A stretch of DNA of 64,000 nt from Marinobacter sp050379415 (GCF_050379415.1 NZ_JBNRLS010000004.1:434001-498000); one strand, 5' to 3'; counted from the first letter of the stretch, positions 45,837 through 55,144 are shown. Translations and numbers: made by a program. Notes: generated from the sequence alone by a model not told the origin.

Positions 45837-47588
45837 ATGCACAAATCCGCACCGTTTATGGCCACCTGTCTGATGGGCGCCACCCTCACTGCTCTTTCTG
45901 GCTGTGCCAGCCTGTCCGGATCAGAGGAGCAGGTCGCCCCGCAAGAGTCCGAGACGGCCCGAACCGAACCGGCAGATCAGCAGATCGAATACGATGATTT
46001 CCAGCCCGAGGTGCTTTACCTGCTGCTGAGCGGCGAAATTGCAGCCCAGCGTGGCAGGTACGACGTTACTCTGGTCAATTACCTGAAAGCAGCGAAGCAA
46101 TCCCGGGATGAAGGCGTCATCGAGCGGGCCATGCGCATCGCCCAATCCCTCAACGGCGACAACGCGCAGACCCAGCTGGCCGAACTCTGGCTCGACGTGA
46201 ACCCGGACAGCACACAGGCACACCGGGTTTCCGCAATCCAGGCAGTGAAACGCAACGATCTGAAAACCGCCCTTGACCATATGGAAACCATCATGGATCA
46301 GGGGGGCGACGCAGACTTCGACAGCCTGGCGGTCATCGCCGGCAACATGCCGCCGGAACAGCAACAGGAACTACTCACCCTTTACCGGCAGCTCGCCGAG
46401 CGCCATCCGGACACCCCCGAACTGGAGTACAGCATCGCCTTGCTGATGAAGGTGTCTGGCCAGCCCAGGGATGCCCTGGCCCGCCTGGAGCCGTTGCTGG
46501 AGAAACACGAGAATTTCCAACCGGCAATCGTGCTCAAGGGCGACCTGCTTTATGAGACTGGCGAGAAACGCCAGGCCCTGGATTACATGATGGTGAACAC
46601 CCGCCATTTTCCCGACAACCGACAAATGGGCACGCTTTACGGGCGAATGCTCATCAACGAAGGTGAACTGCAAGCGGCCCAGGATGAATTCAACAGGCTG
46701 GTCAAACGCTATCCCGAGATTCCCGGCCTGCGGTTATCCCACGCTCTGGTCGCCCTGGAAAACGATCAGCTCGACCTGGCACGCAGGGAACTGACCCGCC
46801 TGGTCGAACAGGGTCACCACACCAACGAGGCCAATTACTACCTGGGCCGGATCGAGGACGAGGCCGGCAACATCGAACAGGCCATCGGTTACTACCAGAG
46901 TGTGAAGCAGGGCAACTACTACTTCCCTGCCCTGGCGCGCTCCAGCGCCCTGCTGGCCCGGGAGGGCCGCCTGAAGGAGGCCCTCGACCATATCCGCAGC
47001 ATGCGGGAGGCACACTCCAAACAGGCCGAGAATTTCTGGCTGCTGGAAGTCAACCTGCTGCTGGATGAAAACCGCCAACAACAAGCGCTCGCGTCTGCTA
47101 CCGAGGCTTTGGAGCAATTCCCGGATAATGTCCAGGTACGGTATGCCCGGGCCATGCTCTACGACACACTGGACCAGCCGGACAAAGCCGAAACCGATCT
47201 GCGCCGGATCATTGAAGCCGAGCCGGAAAACGCGGTTGCGCTGAATGCACTGGGTTACATCCTGACAACCCGCACAGATCGCCTGGACGAGGCCCGCACC
47301 TACATCGAGCGCGCCCTGCGCCTGGACCCGGAAAACCCCGCCATCCTGGACAGCATGGGCTGGGTGCTCTTCCGGGAAGGACAGCTCCAGCCCGCCCTGG
47401 ATTACCTGAAAAAGGCGTGGCAAGCCTACCCGGATCCGGAAGTGGCAGCCCACTATGGCGAGGCGCTCTGGATGGCCGGAGAGGAAGAGCAGGCCCGAAT
47501 CGTCTGGCAGGAAGGGCTCGAGCAGGATCCGGAACACGAGATCCTGCGTGAAACCATCCAGCGACTGACCGGTAACGGAGGCCGATAA
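45837..47588 (+). CDS. TPR-repeat lipoprotein
   Basis: This 583-residue lipoprotein has a signal peptide with lipobox LSGC near 21-24 and then an array of tetratricopeptide repeats spanning roughly 50-570. Recognisable units include LNALGYILTTRTDRLDEA and AILDSMGWVLFREGQLQPA. TPR lipoproteins scaffold envelope complexes. It is conserved next to lolB in pseudomonads and relatives. The stop overlaps the lolB start (TAATG), indicating coupling. Confidence 0.88.
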   Translation: MHKSAPFMATCLMGATLTALSGCASLSGSEEQVAPQESETARTEPADQQIEYDDFQPEVLYLLLSGEIAAQRGRYDVTLVNYLKAAKQSRDEGVIERAMRIAQSLNGDNAQTQLAELWLDVNPDSTQAHRVSAIQAVKRNDLKTALDHMETIMDQGGDADFDSLAVIAGNMPPEQQQELLTLYRQLAERHPDTPELEYSIALLMKVSGQPRDALARLEPLLEKHENFQPAIVLKGDLLYETGEKRQALDYMMVNTRHFPDNRQMGTLYGRMLINEGELQAAQDEFNRLVKRYPEIPGLRLSHALVALENDQLDLARRELTRLVEQGHHTNEANYYLGRIEDEAGNIEQAIGYYQSVKQGNYYFPALARSSALLAREGRLKEALDHIRSMREAHSKQAENFWLLEVNLLLDENRQQQALASATEALEQFPDNVQVRYARAMLYDTLDQPDKAETDLRRIIEAEPENAVALNALGYILTTRTDRLDEARTYIERALRLDPENPAILDSMGWVLFREGQLQPALDYLKKAWQAYPDPEVAAHYGEALWMAGEEEQARIVWQEGLEQDPEHEILRETIQRLTGNGGR

Positions 47589-48229
47589 TGGCCGCGGGAG
47601 CGAGACTCTTCCCGACTCTGGTCCTGGCGGCCCTGCTGCAAGCCTGCACAACCATTCAACTGGAACCGCTGCCGGAGGGGATGACCGACCAGCCACCGCC
47701 CGGCTGGGCCGACCGGACGCGCCAGCTGAGCCGGTTCAACCAGTGGGAACTCTCCGGCAAGCTGGCGGTTCGCCAACCCACGGACAGCGGCACGGCCCTG
47801 ATCAACCACTGGATCCAGGATGGCGAAGCCTACGATCTGGCGCTGTCCTCCTCCTTCCTGGGCATGGGCAGCACTTCACTGAAAGGGGTTCCCGGCTTTA
47901 TTGAGCTCACCCTGCCCAACGGTGACACCTACCGCTCCAATGAACCCGAGGAACTGGTAGAGGCAGCCACCGGCTGGCAGCTGCCGCTCGAGAACCTGGT
48001 GTGGTGGATCCGCGGCCTGCCTGCACCGGGCGGTGATTTCCGACTTCTGTTCGACGAACAGAACCAGCTGGCGATTATCCGCCAGGCCGGCTGGGAAATT
48101 CGTTACGATCGCTGGCAGGACTTCCTGGCCGACTATCCCGAACTGCCCGCCCGGATTACCGCCCTGAAAGGCGAGAAGCGTGTGCGCATGGTGATTGGCC
48201 AATGGCGCGATCTCGAGAAAGAGCAATGA
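47588..48229 (+). CDS. lolB: outer-membrane lipoprotein insertion factor LolB
   Basis: This 213-residue lipoprotein receives lipoproteins from LolA and inserts them into the outer membrane. The lipobox is LQAC, followed by a mature beta-barrel-like fold including WELSGKLAVRQPTDSGTA and WWIRGLPAPGG. Note that the ATG at 47588 overlaps the TPR stop, and its own stop overlaps ispE (ATGA). Length is normal. Confidence 0.92.
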   Translation: MAAGARLFPTLVLAALLQACTTIQLEPLPEGMTDQPPPGWADRTRQLSRFNQWELSGKLAVRQPTDSGTALINHWIQDGEAYDLALSSSFLGMGSTSLKGVPGFIELTLPNGDTYRSNEPEELVEAATGWQLPLENLVWWIRGLPAPGGDFRLLFDEQNQLAIIRQAGWEIRYDRWQDFLADYPELPARITALKGEKRVRMVIGQWRDLEKEQ

Positions 48230-49089
48230 ACACTTCAATTACCCTGCCCTCGCCTGCCAAGCTCAACCTGTTCCTGCATATTGTCGGTCGCCGGCCTGAC
48301 GGCTACCACGAGCTCCAGACCCTCTTTCAGTTCCTGGACTATGGCGATGACATCACCTTCACCCTGACGCCCGACCAGCCCGGCGTCCGGCTGGCGGAAC
48401 CGGTGCCCGGCGTACCGGACGATGACAACCTCATCATCCGCGCTGCCCGGGCCCTCGAAGCACGTGCCACGACCGCCCTACCCGGCGCCACCATCAGCCT
48501 GACCAAGCGCCTGCCCATGGGAGGCGGCCTGGGCGGCGGAAGCTCCAACGCTGCCACTACCCTGTTGGGCCTCAATTATCTGTGGCAGATGGACCTCAGC
48601 CTGGATGAACTGGCCGAGATTGGTCTCAGTCTTGGAGCAGACGTCCCGGTGTTCGTCCGGGGCCATTCCGCCTTTGGCGAAGGCGTGGGTGAAAAACTCA
48701 CGCCGGTGAACCCACCGGAGGACTGGTTCGTCGTGCTCAAGCCGGCCTGCGACATCAACACCGGAAAGATTTTTTCCGAAGAAGGGTTGACAAGGGACAC
48801 CCCAAAAATCAAAATAGCGCCCGCTTTTGAGGGAGACGCCTCGAGGTACCGAAACGACTGTGAGGATGTAGTTCGTAAACTGTATCCGGAGGTTAACCAG
48901 AGCCTGGAATGGCTTTCACAATTCGGACCTGCAAGATTAACCGGAACCGGGGCTTGCATTTTTGGACGTTTCCCGACAGAATCCGCAGCCCGGATTATCT
49001 GGGAAAGCAAACCCTCCGGCATCACGGGGTTCGTAGCTAAAGGGGTGAACACATCACCTCTTCACCAAAAGCTGACAGAGCTGGAATGA
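48226..49089 (+). CDS. ispE: 4-diphosphocytidyl-2-C-methyl-D-erythritol kinase
   Basis: This 287-residue GHMP kinase acts in the MEP isoprenoid pathway. The start MNTSITLPSPAKLNLFLHI carries the substrate-binding Lys. The ATP loop is LPMGGGLGGGSSNAAT, and a late ARLTGTGACIF matches the third GHMP motif. The 3' third of the gene is slightly more AT-rich than its surroundings. tRNA-Gln begins 19 bases after the stop. Confidence 0.95.
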   Translation: MNTSITLPSPAKLNLFLHIVGRRPDGYHELQTLFQFLDYGDDITFTLTPDQPGVRLAEPVPGVPDDDNLIIRAARALEARATTALPGATISLTKRLPMGGGLGGGSSNAATTLLGLNYLWQMDLSLDELAEIGLSLGADVPVFVRGHSAFGEGVGEKLTPVNPPEDWFVVLKPACDINTGKIFSEEGLTRDTPKIKIAPAFEGDASRYRNDCEDVVRKLYPEVNQSLEWLSQFGPARLTGTGACIFGRFPTESAARIIWESKPSGITGFVAKGVNTSPLHQKLTELE

Positions 49090-49108
49090 TGCCAAAAAAG
49101 CACGATAC

Positions 49109-49183
49109 TGGGGTGTCGCCAAGTGGTAAGGCAACGGGTTTTGATCCCGTCATGCGCAGGTTCGAATCCTGCCACCCCAGCCA
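49109..49183 (+). tRNA. tRNA-Gln (anticodon TTG)
   Basis: The cloverleaf is complete: acceptor TGGGGTG pairs with CACCCCA, the anticodon loop is TTTTGAT with anticodon TTG, the T-arm is GCAGGTTCGAATCCTGC, the discriminator is G, and CCA is encoded. It lies between ispE and prs, a conserved position in this group. It is read through in frame by an upstream extension of prs, which is not real coding. Confidence 0.97.
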
Positions 49184-49235
49184 CCTTTCTCCCGCTTCTT
49201 CTGAATCAAACGCCGATACTGAGAAGGATGCTGTC

Positions 49236-50186
49236 GTGTCCAAACTGATGATTTTCGCTGGCAATGCCAACCCGGCCCTTGCCCAGGATATTGCCAAGAA
49301 ACTTCACATTCCCATGGGTCAGGCCACCGTCGGCCGCTTCAGCGACGGGGAAACCACCGTCGAGATCAATGAGAATGTCCGGGGCCATGATGTTTTCATC
49401 ATCCAGCCCACCTGCTACCCCACCAACGATAACCTGATGGAACTGATCGTGATGGCAGACGCCCTGCGTCGCGCCTCCGCCACACGCATCACTGCGGTTA
49501 TTCCCTATTACGGCTATGCCCGCCAGGATCGCCGCGTTCGCTCCAGCCGGGTTGCCATCAGCGCCAAGGTTGTTGCCGACATGATCTCCAGCATCGGCGT
49601 GGATCGTGTACTGACCGTGGACCTGCACGCAGACCAGATTCAGGGCTTCTTCGACATCCCGGTGGACAACATCTACGCCACCCCGGTGATGCTCGAGGAT
49701 ATCGAGAAGCAACGTTTCGAGAATTTTGTCGTGGTGTCCCCGGACGTCGGCGGCGTGGTTCGCGCCCGTGCCGTGGCCAAGCGCCTGGACGACGCCGACC
49801 TCGCAATCATCGACAAGCGACGGCCGAAAGCCAACGTCTCCCAGGTCATGCACATCATCGGTGACGTTAAAGACAAGACCTGCATCCTGGTGGACGACAT
49901 CATCGATACTGCGGGCACCCTTTGCAAGGCAGCCAACGCACTGAAGGAACACGGCGCGGCGAAGGTCATTGCCTACATCACCCACCCTGTTCTCTCCGGC
50001 CCGGCAATCGACAACATCAACGCCTCCACGCTGGACGAACTGGTGGTCTGTGACACCATTCCGGTGGATGACAAAGCTCGGAATTGTGATAGAATCCGCG
50101 TCCTCCCCATGGCAGGGCTGCTCGCCGAGTCTATTCGTCGCGTGAGCAACGAAGAGTCCATCAGCGCCATGTTCGAGAACGTCTGA
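49236..50186 (+). CDS. prs: ribose-phosphate pyrophosphokinase (GTG start)
   Basis: This 316-residue PRPP synthetase supplies purine, pyrimidine, histidine and NAD synthesis. The flexible loop IPYYGYARQDRR, the ribose-phosphate loop ILVDDIIDTAGTL and TVDLHADQIQGFF are present. I chose the GTG at 49236, with AAGGA 7 bases upstream, giving the family N-terminus and length. A longer frame would run through the tRNA gene. A terminator follows. Confidence 0.96.
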   Translation: MSKLMIFAGNANPALAQDIAKKLHIPMGQATVGRFSDGETTVEINENVRGHDVFIIQPTCYPTNDNLMELIVMADALRRASATRITAVIPYYGYARQDRRVRSSRVAISAKVVADMISSIGVDRVLTVDLHADQIQGFFDIPVDNIYATPVMLEDIEKQRFENFVVVSPDVGGVVRARAVAKRLDDADLAIIDKRRPKANVSQVMHIIGDVKDKTCILVDDIIDTAGTLCKAANALKEHGAAKVIAYITHPVLSGPAIDNINASTLDELVVCDTIPVDDKARNCDRIRVLPMAGLLAESIRRVSNEESISAMFENV

Positions 50187-50230
50187 GTCGGCCGGGCGCC
50201 GTAACCTCAGACCAAAAAAGCAGTTTTCGG

Positions 50231-50263
50231 GTCGGGAGTCCCTTTGGGCTCCCGACTCTTTTC
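50231..50263 (+). terminator. Rho-independent terminator after prs
   Basis: GTCGGGAG and CTCCCGAC form an 8-bp stem around a 10-base loop (50231-50256), followed by TCTTTT. It separates prs from rplY, which must therefore have its own promoter in the roughly 90 bases before it or rely on read-through. Confidence 0.82.
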
Positions 50264-50353
50264 GTCAGTCGGGGAAAACCCCGGCTTCATCAGAAACCTC
50301 ATCTGTACCGAGCCTGGTCGCGGGCCGCTCAGATGACGAGTGAGGTAAAAACC

Positions 50354-50998
50354 ATGTCTCAGGAATTTGTAATCGAAGCATTTCCTCGTGACGACCAGGG
50401 GAAAGGTGCGAGCCGCCGCCTGCGTCGCGAGGAGCGTAAAATCCCGGCCATCATCTATGGTGGCGGTAAAGACGCCACTCCGGTTGCCATCTGGCACAAC
50501 GAGCTGAAGAAGGCCCTGGAAAACGAAGCGTTCTTCTCCCACGTTCTGACCGTTGAACTGAACGGCAAGAAAGAGAGCGTGATCCTGAAGGATCTGCAGC
50601 GCCACCCGTACAAGCCTATCCTGACCCACGCCGACTTCCTGCGTGTCGACAAGGACCACGAGATCCATGTCAACGTACCGCTGCACTTCGTTAACGAAGA
50701 GACTGCCCCGGCTATCAAGCTGCAGGGCGGTGTTGCCAACCACCAGATCAACGAAGTGGAAGTGATCTGTCTGCCGCAGAATCTGCCTGAGTTCATCGAA
50801 GTCGACATGGCTGCCGTGGACATGGATCAGGTTGTTCACCTGAGCGACCTCAAACTGCCGGAAGGCGTCAAGATCGCCGCTCTGCTCCAGGGCGAGGATC
50901 ACGACCTGCCGGTTGTGGCTATCCACAAGCCGCGCGGTGCCAAGGTTGACGAAGCCGCAGAAGGTGAAGAAGGCGAAGAAGAAGGCGGCGAGGAGTAA
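50354..50998 (+). CDS. rplY: 50S ribosomal protein bL25 (CTC form)
   Basis: This 214-residue 5S-rRNA-binding protein is the long CTC form: an N-terminal L25 domain (about 1-95), a TL5 C-terminal beta domain (about 97-185), and an acidic Glu/Gly tail. The ATG at 50354 has GTGAGG upstream. In-frame codons before it are not needed. pth follows after 21 bases, a pairing conserved in many bacteria. Confidence 0.95.
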   Translation: MSQEFVIEAFPRDDQGKGASRRLRREERKIPAIIYGGGKDATPVAIWHNELKKALENEAFFSHVLTVELNGKKESVILKDLQRHPYKPILTHADFLRVDKDHEIHVNVPLHFVNEETAPAIKLQGGVANHQINEVEVICLPQNLPEFIEVDMAAVDMDQVVHLSDLKLPEGVKIAALLQGEDHDLPVVAIHKPRGAKVDEAAEGEEGEEEGGEE

Positions 50999-51019
50999 TC
51001 ACTCCGGGGGCAACGGCAA

Positions 51020-51610
51020 ATGGCACAGGATATTGTCATGGTGGTCGGACTGGGTAATCCCGGCCCTGACTACGAGAATACCCGCCACAACGCCGGCGCC
51101 CTGTTCGTCCAAGCGCTGGCCCGCGTTGCGGGCCAGACGCTCCGCCCTGAAAAGAAGTACCACGGGCTCTACGCCCGCATTCAGTGGCAGGGACTCGACC
51201 TCCATCTGCTGAATCCCTCCACGTTCATGAACCGTAGCGGCCTTGCCATCAAGGCACTGGCGGACTTTTTCAAGATCCCCCCCGAGAAGATCCTGGTCGC
51301 CCACGATGAGCTCGACCTTCCCCCGGGTACCGCCAAACTCAAGAAAGGTGGCGGACACGGTGGTCACAACGGGCTGCGCGACACCATCGCCCACCTGGGC
51401 ACCAACAGTTTCCAGCGCCTTCGTCTCGGCATCGGCCACCCCGGCGACAGCCGCCAGGTGACCGGCTATGTGCTCGGCCGGCTGGGCAAGCAGGAAACCG
51501 AACAGCTCAATGCCGTGTTTGACGAGATCATGCGCGTACTCCCGGACGCCGCTGACGGCAAACTGGCAGCAGCCATGAACCGGCTGCACAGCTTCAAACC
51601 CGGGCCCTGA
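51020..51610 (+). CDS. pth: peptidyl-tRNA hydrolase
   Basis: This 196-residue enzyme recycles peptidyl-tRNA. VVGLGNPGPDYENTRHNAG contains the conserved Asn and catalytic His; NPSTFMNRSG and KKGGGHGGHNGLRD are also conserved. A short spacer after rplY suggests cotranscription. The next 84 bases carry a separate -10 element for ychF. Confidence 0.96.
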   Translation: MAQDIVMVVGLGNPGPDYENTRHNAGALFVQALARVAGQTLRPEKKYHGLYARIQWQGLDLHLLNPSTFMNRSGLAIKALADFFKIPPEKILVAHDELDLPPGTAKLKKGGGHGGHNGLRDTIAHLGTNSFQRLRLGIGHPGDSRQVTGYVLGRLGKQETEQLNAVFDEIMRVLPDAADGKLAAAMNRLHSFKPGP

Positions 51611-51652
51611 TCAAGGCACAACCCCTTACTCGCACCCATACCGATACACCGG

Positions 51653-51658
51653 TATAAT
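51653..51658 (+). promoter_or_regulatory. candidate -10 element of the ychF promoter
   Basis: A perfect TATAAT lies 37 bases before the ychF start, in the short pth-ychF gap. I see no strong -35 hexamer at the usual distance, so the promoter may be weak or activator-dependent. Confidence 0.45.
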
Positions 51659-51694
51659 CCGCCACAAATTTTTCAGTACCAGCAGAGGCATTCC

Positions 51695-52786
51695 ATGGGA
51701 TTTAACTGCGGCATCGTCGGCCTTCCCAACGTCGGCAAATCCACCCTGTTCAACGCATTGACCAAATCCGGTATCGGCGCCGAAAACTTCCCGTTCTGCA
51801 CCATCGAGCCGAATGCCGGCGTGGTCCCCATGCCGGACCCGCGCCTGAACAAGCTGGCCGAGATTGTGAAGCCCGAACGCGTCGTACCCACTGCCATGGA
51901 ATTCGTCGACATTGCCGGTCTGGTCGAAGGCGCCTCCAAGGGTGAGGGCCTGGGCAACCAGTTCCTGGCCAATATCCGCCAGACCGATGCCATCGCCCAT
52001 GTCGTCCGCTGTTTTGAAGACGGCAATGTCATTCACGTGGCCAACAAGGTAGACCCAGCCTCCGACATCGAAGTGATCAATACCGAACTGGCTCTGGCCG
52101 ATCTGGAAACCGTGGAGAAAGCCATCAAGCGGGTGCAGCGCGTCGCAAAGAGTGGCGACAAGGAAGCCAAAGCCCAGCTGGAGATGTTCGAGAAGCTGCT
52201 GCCGGTGCTGAACGAGGGCAAACCGGTTCGCAGCATGAACCTGGACAAGGACCAGATGGCCCTGATCCGGGAGCTGTGCCTACTCACGGTAAAGCCCACC
52301 ATGTACATTGCCAACGTGAATGAAGACGGCTTCGAGAACAACCCGCATCTGGATACCGTGCGCAATATCGCCGAATCTGAAAACGCCGTCGTGGTCCCCA
52401 TCTGCAACAAGCTGGAAGCCGAGATTTCCGAACTGGAAGATGACGAGAAAGCGATGTTCCTGGAGGAGATGGGCATGGAGGAGCCGGGCCTGGACCGTGT
52501 CATCCGCGCGGGCTACAACCTCCTGGGCCTGCAGACCTACTTCACTGCCGGCGTGAAGGAAGTGCGCGCCTGGACCGTCAAGATCGGCGCCACCGCTCCG
52601 CAGGCCGCCGCCGTGATCCACACCGACTTCGAGCGCGGCTTTATCCGTGCCGAGGTGGTGAGCTATGACGACTTCGTCCAGTACAACGGCGAACAGGGCG
52701 CGAAGGATGCCGGAAAGTGGCGCCTGGAAGGCAAGGACTACATCGTTCAGGATGGCGATGTTATCCACTTTCGTTTCAACGTGTAA
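51695..52786 (+). CDS. ychF: redox-regulated ATPase/GTPase YchF (OLA1)
   Basis: This 363-residue Obg-family P-loop protein has G1 GLPNVGKST, G3 DIAGLV and the YchF-type degenerate specificity motif in NVNED, which favours ATP. A coiled coil is inserted mid-protein and a TGS domain lies at the C-terminus (AAAVIHTDFERGFIRAEVV). It binds ribosomes and is linked to stress responses. It is the last gene of the conserved prs-rplY-pth-ychF set and ends at a hairpin terminator. Confidence 0.95.
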   Translation: MGFNCGIVGLPNVGKSTLFNALTKSGIGAENFPFCTIEPNAGVVPMPDPRLNKLAEIVKPERVVPTAMEFVDIAGLVEGASKGEGLGNQFLANIRQTDAIAHVVRCFEDGNVIHVANKVDPASDIEVINTELALADLETVEKAIKRVQRVAKSGDKEAKAQLEMFEKLLPVLNEGKPVRSMNLDKDQMALIRELCLLTVKPTMYIANVNEDGFENNPHLDTVRNIAESENAVVVPICNKLEAEISELEDDEKAMFLEEMGMEEPGLDRVIRAGYNLLGLQTYFTAGVKEVRAWTVKIGATAPQAAAVIHTDFERGFIRAEVVSYDDFVQYNGEQGAKDAGKWRLEGKDYIVQDGDVIHFRFNV

Positions 52787-52798
52787 CTTCTTGCGACA

Positions 52799-52852
52799 GT
52801 CGGGCCCTGTCATCCAGCGATAGGGCCCGACGTCCTCTCCCCTTCTTTTTTG
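52799..52852 (+). terminator. terminator after ychF
   Basis: GTCGGGCCCT and AGGGCCCGAC form a 10-bp stem around a 13-base loop (52799-52831), with a pyrimidine-rich tail reaching TTTTTT at 52847-52851. The T-run is some distance from the stem, so it may be a weaker terminator. Confidence 0.65.
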
Positions 52853-53118
52853 CCCCAGCCCCTGACGCCACCCGTCCGCCAGGTCTTCGAAACCTTCCTT
52901 AAATCAAAAAATTACCCAAGCCCCTCCTGTCTGCGTTGTCGAACCAGCGACCTCCTTAGCCCCTTAAACTCGCGATCTACGTCTCAATTCCAACAAAACC
53001 TATAGTTACAGCTTGCCAACACTTTCTTACGACCAGAACATTGATGTAGATCAAGTTCGACCCTAATCTCTAATTCAATAACGACATAGCGTTATTACCT
53101 AAAAACAGGGAGAAAAAA
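52853..53118 (+). promoter_or_regulatory. regulatory region of the Roadblock/GTPase operon with FNR/ANR box
   Basis: The stretch contains no gene. At 53041-53054 lies TTGATGTAGATCAA, a perfect FNR/ANR/DNR site (TTGAT-N4-ATCAA). Centred at 53047.5, it predicts a class II start near 53089. An inverted repeat, AATAACG (53077-53083) and CGTTATT (53090-53096), covers that predicted start and could be an operator. The first gene starts at 53119 with a GGGAG ribosome site. Confidence 0.8.
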
Positions 53119-53484
53119 ATGGCTGATATTTCAGGACTTAGAGAGATCGAAGGTTTCGTTGGGGGATGCCTGGTGGACAGTGATTCCGGCCTCGTGCTCG
53201 GCACGGAAGGCGGCAATAATTTTGATCTCGACACCGCAGCGGCCGGCAACACGGAAGTCGTCAGAGCCAAGCGGAAAACCATGGCCGCGCTTGGTATCCA
53301 GGGAAACATTGAGGATATCCTCATCACCCTCGACGACCAATACCACCTGATACGGCTGCTCAAGAGCAATGACGCGGTGTTCCTCTACGTCGTGCTCGAT
53401 AAAGCGAGCGGCAATCTTGGCATGGCTCGCATGCTCACAAAGAACGTGGAGAAAACGCTCGACCTCTCCTCCCTCGGCGCCTGA
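53119..53484 (+). CDS. Roadblock/LC7-like protein 1
   Basis: This 121-residue protein has the roadblock/LC7 fold pattern: a helix, the strand GFVGGCLVDSDSGLVLG, a helix with EVVRAKRKTMAALG, strands DILITLDDQYHLIRLL and AVFLYVVLDK, and a last helix starting with GNLGMARM. The family binds small GTPases as MglB-like or longin-type regulators. It is the first gene of a five-gene set under an FNR-type site, separated from gene 2 by about 143 bases. Family is well supported; partner is inferred. Confidence 0.8.
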   Translation: MADISGLREIEGFVGGCLVDSDSGLVLGTEGGNNFDLDTAAAGNTEVVRAKRKTMAALGIQGNIEDILITLDDQYHLIRLLKSNDAVFLYVVLDKASGNLGMARMLTKNVEKTLDLSSLGA

Positions 53485-53627
53485 GTCTCCAAAAAATCAC
53501 GAACGGCCCGCAAGGCGACTTCAGCGACAACGCCCAGGATCGGCATGATTCCTGGGCGTAGCAAAGAGAGTCGGAGCATTTTTGTTGCGACTACTCTCGC
53601 GTGACAACGTACTTCTGGAGGAACACC

Positions 53628-54587
53628 TTGAAGACACTCTCCAGCAAAGGATTGACAGAAAAAGACCTGTTGGTTCTGAAGTCCCTGGTGGATCTGATGA
53701 TGTCCAGGACGAACGATACGTGGGAATACGCTGAGAGCGAAAACTGCGACGCGGTCATCATCGATACCGATAACCTGCAGAACTCCACAGCCGTCATTGA
53801 CGAGATCGAGTCTCGTCATGCGGTGGCGATTGAATATTCCACGGGGGCGAACGCCGGAAACGCGCGCTTTCGGATAAAAAAGCCATTACGCGCGGCGGAC
53901 CTGATTGCAGTTTTCAATTCCGTTGAGGCAGGCCTTACTCCGACGAACGCGACGACGCCAGCCCAAGTCCAAAACACCCAAAGTCCAACCAAAACGGCAA
54001 CAAAGGGGGATTCAGGCCTACCCGACCTGTTAGGCAACAGCGATTTACGGTTCCTGACAGTAGAGACACCGCAGGGCCAATGCCTCATCGACCTGGTCAA
54101 TAATCGCTATGAGCTCACCGGTGACCTCTCCCTCGAGGAACTGCTTCAGGATTCCGAGAAGAAAATTTCCTTGAACGAACCGCCGGGGCATCAGGACGAC
54201 CTGGATACCAACTGGCGGACCGCGCCCTCGATCAAATGGAAACTGGGCATTTTCCTCTCGGAAGGAGCGCTGATCAAAAATCTGCATAGCAAAAGCCGAT
54301 TTAAATTGCTGCGGTGGCCCCCCTCTGACATACCGCGCGCGCTACCCAGCGCCATGGCACTCAGCGCACTGTTCAGCCGCAAGTCAGGCGCGACCATCGA
54401 GGAAGCGTCGTCAGAGACCAATGTTTCGCCGGAAGAGACCGTTGGATTCATCAATGCTGCCTATCTGTCAGGGGTTCTGTCCGTCCGGGCCTTCAACCTG
54501 GGGGAGCATCACCTTCCGGCCCAGACCGCACATTCCAGGGGCCTGTTCGACAAGATACGTGACCGCCTAAAAAGAAAGCCGAAATGA
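53628..54587 (+). CDS. receiver-like / winged-helix-like protein of the GTPase locus (TTG start)
   Basis: This 319-residue protein is not in a family I know. Residues about 10-100 look like a degenerate response-regulator receiver: Asp46 in DAVIIDTDNL and the Lys-Pro in RIKKPLRAADLI are kept, but the N-terminal acidic pair is missing. A Thr/Gln/Pro linker (105-130) leads to a middle domain. The C-terminal part (about 235-290, GATIEEASSETNVSPEETVGF) resembles a winged helix, ending in a basic tail. I chose the TTG at 53628 because GGAGG lies 6 bases upstream; a GTG at 53601 is the longer alternative. Confidence 0.65.
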   Translation: MKTLSSKGLTEKDLLVLKSLVDLMMSRTNDTWEYAESENCDAVIIDTDNLQNSTAVIDEIESRHAVAIEYSTGANAGNARFRIKKPLRAADLIAVFNSVEAGLTPTNATTPAQVQNTQSPTKTATKGDSGLPDLLGNSDLRFLTVETPQGQCLIDLVNNRYELTGDLSLEELLQDSEKKISLNEPPGHQDDLDTNWRTAPSIKWKLGIFLSEGALIKNLHSKSRFKLLRWPPSDIPRALPSAMALSALFSRKSGATIEEASSETNVSPEETVGFINAAYLSGVLSVRAFNLGEHHLPAQTAHSRGLFDKIRDRLKRKPK

Positions 54588-54597
54588 GGTTTAACCT

Positions 54598-55128
54598 GTG
54601 TCTGAAGTCAAACTGATAATTACCGGTCCCCCGGGGGCAGGTAAAACAACTGCGATTGCGGCTATCAGCGAAACGCCGCCTGTTCGCACGGACACGCGAA
54701 CGACTGATGACCTTTCCTCCGTCAAGGAGGAGACGACTGTGGCTATGGATTTCGGAGAAATCACACTCGGTGACGGTCAAAAAGTCTTCCTTTACGGAAC
54801 CCCTGGGCAGAAACGATTCGAGTTCATGTGGAAAATTCTGGTTGAAGGCGGTCTTGGCTTGATCATCCTGGTGGACTGCTCCCGACCGGAACCTCTCGAT
54901 GACCTGAAAATGTATCTGGAGAACTTTTCAGACTTCATTGAAAAGACAGGCGTCGTGGTGGGTATCACCAGGACGGATGGAGGGAACGTGCCAGAACTGG
55001 ACGCCTTTTATGATTGTCTTGAGTCCACTGGCCGCACCTTTCCGATGTTTGAGGTCGATATCAGAGAACGGGAAGACGTTGCACTCCTGATCGACGCTCT
55101 GGTTTCAACACTCGAGTTTTCTCACTAG
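54598..55128 (+). CDS. small Ras-like GTPase, MglA/CvnD-like (GTG start)
   Basis: This 176-residue P-loop protein has G1 GPPGAGKTT (10-18), a switch-I-like Thr in ETTVAMDFGEI, a G3 variant YGTPGQKRFEFMW lacking the Asp of DxxG, and G4 TRTD (124-127) instead of NKxD. The segment from RTDTRTTDDLSSVKEETTVA to TPGQ strongly recalls the conservon GTPases (CvnD) of actinobacteria and, more loosely, MglA. It has GAGG 8 bases before its GTG. It sits between the receiver-like gene and two further roadblock genes. Confidence 0.82.
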   Translation: MSEVKLIITGPPGAGKTTAIAAISETPPVRTDTRTTDDLSSVKEETTVAMDFGEITLGDGQKVFLYGTPGQKRFEFMWKILVEGGLGLIILVDCSRPEPLDDLKMYLENFSDFIEKTGVVVGITRTDGGNVPELDAFYDCLESTGRTFPMFEVDIREREDVALLIDALVSTLEFSH

Positions 55129-55144
55129 AAAAAGATTCAACACC

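Noticed and set aside
49086..49235. In-frame 50-codon extension upstream of prs
   Set aside because: It reads through the tRNA-Gln gene; the GTG at 49236 has a ribosome site and gives the family N-terminus.
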